A stretch of DNA of 35,197 bases, taken from Oscillospiraceae bacterium. Lineage in GTDB: Bacteria; Bacillota; Clostridia; Oscillospirales; Oscillospiraceae. The translations under genes and the position numbers were made by a program. Shown piece by piece: positions 8,295 through 14,901 of the stretch (within the stretch, counting starts at the first letter, position 1; each line of letters starts with the position of its first letter). Location of the stretch: positions 1 to 35,197 of the forward strand of contig JAFQZN010000048.1 in NCBI GenBank assembly GCA_017405865.1, written 5' to 3'. Below the pieces are notes generated by a model. The model had not been told where the DNA came from, searched no databases, and was given only the letters and a program-made list of their open reading frames with translations.

Positions 8295-11200
8295 ATGATG
8301 GCAACTGCATTCCCGTTTTTGGAAATGTTTTATGAATATCAACCCGACGAACCGCTGCGTGCTGCGTTGGAGCAGGCGGCGGTTTGTCGCGCAGAGATCG
8401 ACCGGGAGGCGAAAACGGTCGAGCTGCAGCTGTCCATGCAGGCCTACTGTCCGGAGCAGAACCTGACCGCGATCAGCAGCGATCTTTGCAGCGTTTACGG
8501 CTTCAACGGCGTCAGCATCCTGCCGCAGTATCCTGCCGACCTGCTTTCCGACTGCGACCCGGAGGATCTGAACCGCGTTTTGATCGGCGCGTATTCCCCG
8601 GCGGCGGCCTCTCTGGCAGGCTGCCGGTGGGAGCTTGGCGAGGAGGAGAGCAGACTCTATCTGCGCGCCAACGGCAAGGACAGCCTGATCCCGCATCTCC
8701 CGCTGGCCGAGCGCTTTCTTGCAGAGCGCTTCGGTGTGACGACGAAGATCGAGATTTTTTGCGGCGACGAGACCGACGGCGAAGCGCTTTTCCGGCAGAC
8801 GGAGCAGATGCGCCGCGAGGCAATGAGGAACGTCCCCGCACCGGTATTCAGCGCGGCGGAAACGAAGAAAAAGGAAGCCTCTCCCATGCTCTACGGCAAG
8901 CCGTTCAAGGGCAAGAGCAGCCCGATCAGCGGAATCACGATGGACGGCCTCGGAGAGCGTGTGATCATTGAGGGAAGAGTTTTTGACGTGTCGCATCGCG
9001 AATACAAGAGCGCCGCGACGATCGTTGGCTTTGATATGACGGACAATACCGGCTCCATCCATGTCGGCGGCTTCTTTAAGGGCGATTCCGGCAAGCCGAT
9101 CGCAGACGGCGTGAAGGCGCCGGGCATGTGGCTGCGCGTACAGGGCAAGATCGACTATGACAACAAAATGAAAGAGGTCGTTCTCTATCCCTTCGCGATC
9201 ATGAAGATCGACGCACCGAAGCGCGAGGACACCGCCGAGCACAAGCGCGTCGAATTGCATCTTCATACGACGATGTCCATGATGGACGCGCTGACCAAGC
9301 CGGAGGAGGCCGTTGCGACGGCGGCGCGCTGGGGTCATAAGGCCGTCGCGATCACCGACCACGGCGTCGTGTCCGCCTTCCCGAATGCGCTGCACGCGCT
9401 GACGCCGAAGGGCAAGCCGCCGCTGGACATCAAGATCCTCTACGGCTGCGAGGGCTACTACGTCAACGACGTGGATGAACGACTCGCCGTGCAGGGAAGC
9501 GGGAATATGACGCTGCCCGGCGAATTCGTCGCCTTCGATCTGGAGACGACCGGCCTTTCGCCCGTTCACGAAGCGATCACGGAGATCGGCGCCGTCCGGA
9601 TGCGGAACGGCGAGGTGGTGGATACCTACCGCTCCTTTGTCAACCCCAAACGCAGACTCGACCCGAAGAACATCGAGCTGACGGGCATCACCGACGAAAT
9701 GCTGCGCGGCGCGCCGGAGATCGACGCGGCGCTGCCGGAGTTTCTGCGCTTCTGCGGCGATCTGCCGCTCGTTGCGCACAACGCGGACTTTGACGTGGGC
9801 TTTATCAAAGCGGCCTGCGAGCGGCTGAAGCTCACCTTCGAGCCGACCTTTATCGACACGGTGGCGCTTGCGCAGGAGCTCCTGCCGCACCTTGCCAACC
9901 ACAAGCTCAATACCGTGGCAGACGCCCTGGGTCTGCCGGAGTTCAATCACCACAGAGCCTCGGACGATGCGCAGACCTGCGGCCTGATCTTTGACCGTCT
10001 GGCAAAGACCCTTGCAGAGCGCGGCGTTAAGGACCTTCAGAGCGTCAACGCGGAAATGGACAGGCTGCGTTCGGAGGGGAACATCACCAACCGCCACACC
10101 CGTCACATCATCGTTTTTGCAAAGAATCAGATGGGTCTGCGCAATCTCTACCATATCGTCTCCGACGCGCATCTGAAGTATTTCAGGCGCAATCCCCGCA
10201 TGCCGAAATCCGAGCTTTTGCGCTACCGCGAGGGACTGATCATCGGCTCGGCCTGCGAGGCGGGCGAGCTGTTTCAGGCGGTCGTATCGCACAAGAGCCG
10301 CGACGAGCTGAAGCGTATTGCCGCGTTCTACGATTTCCTCGAGATCCAGCCGATCAGCAACAACCGCTTCATGCTGGAAGACGGCACTGCGCGGGACGAG
10401 GAGGAGCTGCGCGACTTCAACCGCACGGTGGTACAGCTCGGCGAAGAAATGGGGAAGCCGGTCTGCGCAACGGGCGACGTCCATTTTCTCAACCCGGAGG
10501 AAGAAATCTACCGCCGCATTCTGCTGGCAAGCAAGAAGTTCAAGGACTGCGACCGCCCCAACCCGCTCTACTTCCGCACGACGGACGAAATGCTGGAGGA
10601 GTTCTCCTACCTCGGCGAGGAAAAGGCCTTCGAGGTGGTCGTGACCAATCCCAACCGGATCGCGGATATGTGCGATACCGTCCGTCCTGTGCCGCATAAA
10701 CTGTTCGCGCCGAAGATCGAAAACTCCGTGGAGGATCTGAAAACGCTGGTCTACGGGAAGCTGCACAGGCTCTACGGCGAGAACCCGCCGAAGCTGATCA
10801 CCGACCGCCTGGAAACAGAGCTGAACGACATCATCACCTGTCACTACGACGTGATCTATATGTCGGCGCAGAAGCTGGTGCAGAACTCTCTGGAAAACGG
10901 CTATCTGGTCGGATCCAGAGGCAGCGTCGGCTCCTCGCTGGTGGCGTATATGTCCGGCATCACGGAGGTCAACTCCCTGCCGCCGCATTACCGCTGCCCA
11001 AAGTGCAAATACTGCACCTTTGAGGTGCCGGACGGGATCAACTGCGGCGCGGATCTGCCGGACGCAGTCTGCCCGGAGTGCGGAGAAACGCTGGAAAAGG
11101 ACGGCTTTAACATCCCGTTTGAAACCTTCCTCGGCTTCGGCGGCGACAAGGTGCCGGATATCGACCTCAATTTCTCCGGTGAATATCAGGCCAAGGCGCA

Positions 11201-12581
11201 CCAGTACTGCGTCAATATGTTCGGCGCAAGTCACGTCTTCCGCGCCGGCACGATCGGCACGGTGAAGGAGGATACGGCCTTCCCCTTCGTGCGGGACTAT
11301 CTGGAGGCGCGCAATCTGCCCTCCGGCCGGTCGGAGGTAAAGCGGCTGATCAACGGCTGCCTCGGTGTGCGCCGCACGACGGGTCAGCATCCCGGCGGGC
11401 TGGTCGTCATCCCGCAGGAGAATGAGATCTGGGACTTCTGCCCGGTGCAGCATCCTGCTGACGACGCCCAGAAGAATATCATCACGACGCATTTTGAATA
11501 CCATTCCATGGAGGAAAACCTGCTGAAGCTGGACATGCTCGGGCACGACGACCCGACGATGATCCGCATGATGGAGGATCTCACCGGCGTGAACGCGCAG
11601 AAGATCCCGCTCGACGATAAGGAGACGATGTCCATCTTTACCTCCAGCAAGGTTCTCGGCTACGAACACGACCCGATCCTCACGGAGGTCGGCTCGGTCG
11701 GCATCCCGGAGTTCGGCACGGGCTTCACCCGCGAAATGCTGAAGGATACGATGCCGACCCAGTTCGACACGCTGATCCGTCTTTCCGGCTTTTCCCACGG
11801 CACTGACGTCTGGCTCGGCAACGCCAAGGAGCTGATCGTGAGCGGTACGGCAACGGTCGGAGAGGCGATCGGCTGCCGCGACGATATTATGCTCTACCTG
11901 ATCAAGTGCGGCCTGCCGGAAAAGCGTGCCTTCAAGATCATGGAGTCCGTCCGAAAGGGCAAGGGGCTGCCGGACGGCGCAGAGAAGGAAATGCTTGACG
12001 CAGGCGTACCTTCGTGGTATATCGGCTCGTGCAAGAAAATCAAATATCTTTTCCCGAAGGCGCATGCCGTCGCCTACGTCATGATGGCCTTCCGCATCGC
12101 GTGGTTCAAGGTGCATCATCCGCTGGCGTACTATTCGGCCTACTTTTACCGCCGCAGTCAGAAGGACAGCTTCGACGCGGTGATGATGACCCACGGCATC
12201 GAGACGGTCAAGGCACATATCAAAAGAATCAACGATAACGAAAACAAAACGGATAAGGACAAAGACCATATGACGACGCTGGAGGTCTGCTATGAGTTCT
12301 ACCTGCGCGGCTTCGACTTTGCCAATCTGGACCTCTATGAATCCCACGCAACAAAATTCCTGATCAAGGACGGCAAGCTGCTGCCGCCGTTCGTGGCGGT
12401 CTCCGGTCTGGGCGAAACGGCAGCGTGGGACATCATGAAGGGCAGAGAAGGCAGGCATTTTATCTCCATCGAGGAATTTGCCGCCGCCTGCCCGAAGGTC
12501 TCCAAGACCCATATCGAAAACATGAAGACGGCCGGCGCCTTCGGCGACCTGCCCGAAACCAACCAAATCAGGCTGTTTTAA
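8295..12581 (+). CDS. polC: DNA polymerase III alpha subunit, PolC type
   Basis: 1428-aa replicative polymerase of Gram-positive bacteria. Order of domains: N-terminal region (about 1-200), OB fold (about 215-300), PHP domain opening with ELHLHTTMS (about 318) and ITDHG (about 353), inserted DEDD 3'-5' exonuclease starting at FDLETTG (Asp415) and ending near 575, then the polymerase core. A CxxC...CxxC zinc-knuckle-like segment lies near 900-935, and the palm catalytic motif PDIDLNF at about 954-960. The built-in exonuclease separates PolC from DnaE. The ATG follows AGGAGA; a second ATG is one codon later. It is the last gene of the operon, and no terminator follows. The in-frame complement is open for the whole gene because TTA, CTA and TCA are not used. 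Confidence 0.98.
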   Translation: MMATAFPFLEMFYEYQPDEPLRAALEQAAVCRAEIDREAKTVELQLSMQAYCPEQNLTAISSDLCSVYGFNGVSILPQYPADLLSDCDPEDLNRVLIGAYSPAAASLAGCRWELGEEESRLYLRANGKDSLIPHLPLAERFLAERFGVTTKIEIFCGDETDGEALFRQTEQMRREAMRNVPAPVFSAAETKKKEASPMLYGKPFKGKSSPISGITMDGLGERVIIEGRVFDVSHREYKSAATIVGFDMTDNTGSIHVGGFFKGDSGKPIADGVKAPGMWLRVQGKIDYDNKMKEVVLYPFAIMKIDAPKREDTAEHKRVELHLHTTMSMMDALTKPEEAVATAARWGHKAVAITDHGVVSAFPNALHALTPKGKPPLDIKILYGCEGYYVNDVDERLAVQGSGNMTLPGEFVAFDLETTGLSPVHEAITEIGAVRMRNGEVVDTYRSFVNPKRRLDPKNIELTGITDEMLRGAPEIDAALPEFLRFCGDLPLVAHNADFDVGFIKAACERLKLTFEPTFIDTVALAQELLPHLANHKLNTVADALGLPEFNHHRASDDAQTCGLIFDRLAKTLAERGVKDLQSVNAEMDRLRSEGNITNRHTRHIIVFAKNQMGLRNLYHIVSDAHLKYFRRNPRMPKSELLRYREGLIIGSACEAGELFQAVVSHKSRDELKRIAAFYDFLEIQPISNNRFMLEDGTARDEEELRDFNRTVVQLGEEMGKPVCATGDVHFLNPEEEIYRRILLASKKFKDCDRPNPLYFRTTDEMLEEFSYLGEEKAFEVVVTNPNRIADMCDTVRPVPHKLFAPKIENSVEDLKTLVYGKLHRLYGENPPKLITDRLETELNDIITCHYDVIYMSAQKLVQNSLENGYLVGSRGSVGSSLVAYMSGITEVNSLPPHYRCPKCKYCTFEVPDGINCGADLPDAVCPECGETLEKDGFNIPFETFLGFGGDKVPDIDLNFSGEYQAKAHQYCVNMFGASHVFRAGTIGTVKEDTAFPFVRDYLEARNLPSGRSEVKRLINGCLGVRRTTGQHPGGLVVIPQENEIWDFCPVQHPADDAQKNIITTHFEYHSMEENLLKLDMLGHDDPTMIRMMEDLTGVNAQKIPLDDKETMSIFTSSKVLGYEHDPILTEVGSVGIPEFGTGFTREMLKDTMPTQFDTLIRLSGFSHGTDVWLGNAKELIVSGTATVGEAIGCRDDIMLYLIKCGLPEKRAFKIMESVRKGKGLPDGAEKEMLDAGVPSWYIGSCKKIKYLFPKAHAVAYVMMAFRIAWFKVHHPLAYYSAYFYRRSQKDSFDAVMMTHGIETVKAHIKRINDNENKTDKDKDHMTTLEVCYEFYLRGFDFANLDLYESHATKFLIKDGKLLPPFVAVSGLGETAAWDIMKGREGRHFISIEEFAAACPKVSKTHIENMKTAGAFGDLPETNQIRLF

Positions 12582-12585
12582 CTAC

Positions 12586-12614
12586 TTGCAATTCTTGACA
12601 CAGTGCGCTATAAT
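12586..12614 (+). promoter_or_regulatory. udp promoter
   Basis: TTGCAA (12586-12591), a 17-bp spacer and a perfect TATAAT (12609-12614) lie in the 69-nt gap after polC. A TTGACA at 12595-12600 lies inside the spacer but has no well-placed -10. AAGGAG (12636-12641) then precedes the udp ATG. Confidence 0.7.
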
Positions 12615-12650
12615 TATCATACAAAATTATGAATTAAGGAGTGTCACATC

Positions 12651-13421
12651 ATGCAAAAGCTCGAAAAACAGTTCCATATCCACTGCGTTGAGGGCGATGT
12701 CGGTCGTTACTGCATCCTGCCCGGTGATCCCGGCCGCTGCGAATCGATAGCGAAACTCTTTGATAATCCCGTGCATGTTGCACAGAACCGCGAGTATAAT
12801 ATCTACACCGGCACCCTGCTGGGCGAGAAGGTCAGCGTCTGCTCCACCGGCATCGGCGGCCCGTCCGCTTCCATCGCCATGGAAGAGCTGCACAACATCG
12901 GCGCGGATACCTTCATCCGTGTCGGCACCTGCGGCGGCATCAATCTGGACGTCCAGTCCGGCGACATCGTCGTTGCCACCGGCGCGATCCGCTTTGAGCA
13001 TACCTCCGTGGAGTATGCGCCGATCGAGTATCCGGCGGTTTCCAATCTGGACGTCGCCATCGCGCTGCGTCAGGCTTCTCTGGCAATGGGCAAGACGACC
13101 CACGTGGGCGTCGTGCAGTGCAAGGACGCCTTCTACGGCCAGCACAGCCCCGCAAAGATGCCCGTCTCCTATGAGCTGCTGCAGAAGTGGGAGGCATGGA
13201 AGCGCCTGGGCGTGCTTGCCAGCGAGATGGAATCTGCGGCGCTGTTTGTCGTTGCCGATGCGCTGGGCTGCCGCTGCGGCTCGTGCTTCCACGTCATTTG
13301 GAATCAGGAACGCGAGGCTGCCGGCCTCGATCAGAAGATGAGCGAGGATACCTCTGCCGCCGTCCGCGTCGGCGTCGAGGCGCTGAAGCTCCTGATCGCG
13401 CAGGATAAGGCTGCAAAATAA
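12651..13421 (+). CDS. udp: Uridine phosphorylase
   Basis: 256-aa cytosolic nucleoside phosphorylase that splits uridine with phosphate into uracil and ribose 1-phosphate. It aligns by eye with E. coli Udp along its whole length: phosphate-binding ILPGDPGR (Arg29), NREYN (Arg47), [18 protein letters not shown] (Arg90) and the ribose-binding EMES (192-195). The length matches Udp. Purine-nucleoside phosphorylase DeoD is the nearest alternative but fits less well. It has its own promoter and is followed after 54 nt by a small membrane protein, with no terminator between them. Confidence 0.9.
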   Translation: MQKLEKQFHIHCVEGDVGRYCILPGDPGRCESIAKLFDNPVHVAQNREYNIYTGTLLGEKVSVCSTGIGGPSASIAMEELHNIGADTFIRVGTCGGINLDVQSGDIVVATGAIRFEHTSVEYAPIEYPAVSNLDVAIALRQASLAMGKTTHVGVVQCKDAFYGQHSPAKMPVSYELLQKWEAWKRLGVLASEMESAALFVVADALGCRCGSCFHVIWNQEREAAGLDQKMSEDTSAAVRVGVEALKLLIAQDKAAK

Positions 13422-13475
13422 GTTCGGAACTTTTCGGGCGCTTGTGCGTCAAACCCACAGGAAGGAGGGAGTCCT

Positions 13476-13793
13476 ATGCGCCGCTATTGGTGGACGGTCT
13501 GGATCAAGGTCGCCGTGCTGGCAATCGTTCTGCTGGTCGGCTTCTTTGCCGCAAAAAAGTATATCAACAGCTTCTTTGAGCCGTATCTGATCGAAGATGC
13601 AAGCACCGTGGAAGAGCCGGAGGTCGCAGAAGACTCCGATCCCGTGAAGGCGATCTTCGAGAAGGTGGAGGATAAGCTCGGCTTCCGCTTCCGCTACGAG
13701 GACATGATCTTCGACTATGCAAACGATTTTGCAAAGGACATGATGGAGGACTCCGAGGCGGAGCGCAACGCAATCACCGAGCCGCTCTCCTGA
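13476..13793 (+). CDS. Small single-pass membrane protein, function unknown
   Basis: 105-aa protein I cannot assign to a family. An N-terminal positive-inside start (MRRYWWTVWIK) is followed by one hydrophobic helix at about residues 10-26 and then an acidic, charged extracytoplasmic or cytoplasmic tail rich in Glu and Asp (EEPEVAEDSD, KDMMEDSEAE). No cysteine lipobox is seen, so it is an anchor rather than a lipoprotein. AAGGAGGG lies seven bases before the ATG, a strong site that supports real translation. It probably shares the udp transcript and ends 11 nt before the strong terminator hairpin. The link to uridine metabolism is only positional. Confidence 0.75.
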   Translation: MRRYWWTVWIKVAVLAIVLLVGFFAAKKYINSFFEPYLIEDASTVEEPEVAEDSDPVKAIFEKVEDKLGFRFRYEDMIFDYANDFAKDMMEDSEAERNAITEPLS

Positions 13794-13804
13794 ACGAAAC
13801 GATG

Positions 13805-13835
13805 CACCCCTGCCTGTTCGGGCAGGGGTGTTTTT
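13805..13835 (+). terminator. Rho-independent terminator of udp and the small membrane gene
   Basis: A 10-bp GC-rich stem (CACCCCTGCC 13805-13814, GGCAGGGGTG 13821-13830), a 6-nt loop and TTTTT form a textbook terminator. The T-run is immediately followed by the GAGGTAA ribosome binding site of ylmH. Confidence 0.93.
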
Positions 13836-13845
13836 GAGGTAACGT

Positions 13846-14622
13846 ATGGAACGAAACAGACAGATCGCCGCGATTGCGGAAAGTGAAGAGGAACGGATGC
13901 TTCTGATCAGGGTGTGCGACCGCTTGGAGCGCGCGCAGCAGCGGCAGACGCCTGCGGCGACCGCCTTTTTATCGCAGCGGGAGCAGGCGCTGTTGAGAAT
14001 GCTGCTGCCGGAGTGCCGCTTCTTCGGCGGTATTGCCGAGGCAGAGCGCAAGGTCGCCTACTGGCTGCCGGACTATATCGGGGAGGAAGACTTTTTCGCA
14101 GACGGCCCGATCGCCTGCCTGCGCGCGTCGTTTTATGAAGAAAACGCGCTGACGCACCGCGACGTTTTAGGCGCGCTCATGGGCGCGGGGCTGCGCCGCG
14201 ACGCGGTCGGGGACATCTGGCTGCACGAAACGTTCTGCGATATTTTCATTCTTTCTGATCTGGAACGCTACCTGCTCGACAATCTGACCGCGGCAGGACG
14301 GCAGCATCTGCGCCTTGCCCCGATCGCGCTCTGCGAGGCGAGAAAGGCGCCGCAGAAGATGAAGGAGCTGCGCCTCACGGTGTCCTCCCTGCGCCTTGAC
14401 GGCGTGATCTCCGCCGCCTTTCACATGAGCCGCAGCAGCGCGTGTGACGCGATCCGCGCGGGGAAGGCCGCAGTCAACAGCCTGACCTGCCTCAAGCCGG
14501 ACCGCGCCGTCGCAGAGGGCGACGAGCTGTCCGTGCGCGGCTGCGGCAAGGGGAAGATACTGCATCTGGACGGAGAGACCCGCAAGGGAAGACTTGCTCT
14601 GACGGTCGGAATTTATGGTTGA
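13846..14622 (+). CDS. ylmH: YlmH-type S4-domain RNA-binding protein
   Basis: 258-aa cytosolic protein. The N-terminal two thirds match the YlmH fold (for example CRFFGGIAEAERKVAYWLPDY and ALMGAGLRRDAVGDIWL), and an S4 RNA-binding domain lies at about 178-245 (LRLDGVISAAFHMSRSSACD, then GKAAVNS). In B. subtilis YlmH binds 50S ribosomes and can support alanine tailing in ribosome quality control; earlier work placed it near cell-division genes. Here it stands alone directly before the alaS leader, not next to divIVA. GAGGTAA precedes the ATG. The start is only 11 bases past a strong terminator, so its own promoter must lie upstream of that hairpin or transcription must read through. Confidence 0.9.
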   Translation: MERNRQIAAIAESEEERMLLIRVCDRLERAQQRQTPAATAFLSQREQALLRMLLPECRFFGGIAEAERKVAYWLPDYIGEEDFFADGPIACLRASFYEENALTHRDVLGALMGAGLRRDAVGDIWLHETFCDIFILSDLERYLLDNLTAAGRQHLRLAPIALCEARKAPQKMKELRLTVSSLRLDGVISAAFHMSRSSACDAIRAGKAAVNSLTCLKPDRAVAEGDELSVRGCGKGKILHLDGETRKGRLALTVGIYG

Positions 14623-14647
14623 CAATCGGCGGCGTTCCTGCTAAAAT
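14619..14647 (+). promoter_or_regulatory. Promoter of the alaS T-box transcript
   Basis: A perfect TTGACA (14619-14624), 17-bp spacer and TAAAAT (14642-14647). The -35 overlaps the ylmH stop codon (14620-14622). Transcription should start near 14654, just before the leader. Confidence 0.85.
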
Positions 14648-14653
14648 GACAGC

Positions 14654-14884
14654 GTAAAATGCGAAATGTGCGTTGAGGAAGCCAATCTGCGGCAAGGGCG
14701 ACAGCGAGTGGGGGAACGGTGCAAGCCCCATTGCCGGAACCGCAGACCGCCACTTCCGAGCCGCCTGCGACGAGCAGGACGCCCCATCTGCGTTATCGGA
14801 TGACTTAAGACGCCGCCTTGTGCGGCAATTAGGGTGGTACCGCGACTGACCTCGCCCCTAAAACAGGGGTGGGGTATATTTTTT
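14654..14884 (+). promoter_or_regulatory. T-box riboswitch (tRNA-Ala) with terminator, alaS leader
   Basis: Stem I base is GGAAG (14677-14681) with CTTCC (14753-14757). Above it CTGCGG (14687-14692) pairs with CCGCAG (14740-14745), leaving a specifier loop whose 3' side ACCGCCA places codon GCC (Ala, 14749-14751) followed by A. A GGTGCAAGCC apical segment is also typical. Stem III is GCCGC/GCGGC (14812-14826). The T-box core AGGGTGGTACCGCG spans 14831-14844; its TGGT (14835-14838) fits the ACCA end of tRNA-Ala. The antiterminator pairs TAGGG (14830-14834) with CCCTA (14856-14860) and GCGA with TCGC. The terminator (14850-14884) is a 10-bp stem with two G-U pairs ending in TTTTTT. Uncharged tRNA-Ala should raise expression of alaS and whatever is cotranscribed. 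Confidence 0.96.
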
Positions 14885-14901
14885 ATTCGGAGGAAAAATC
14901 C

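Noticed and set aside
8283-12566. 1427-codon minus-strand frame opposite polC
   Set aside because: Explained by missing TTA, CTA and TCA codons in polC; kept only as a codon-use note.
12595-12620. Second udp promoter using TTGACA at 12595
   Set aside because: No hexamer resembling TATAAT lies 16-18 bp away; TTGCAA with TATAAT at 17 bp is better.
14869-14901. Upstream alaS start extending the protein by 11 residues
   Set aside because: It lies inside the T-box terminator hairpin; GGAGG and ATG 14902 fit better.
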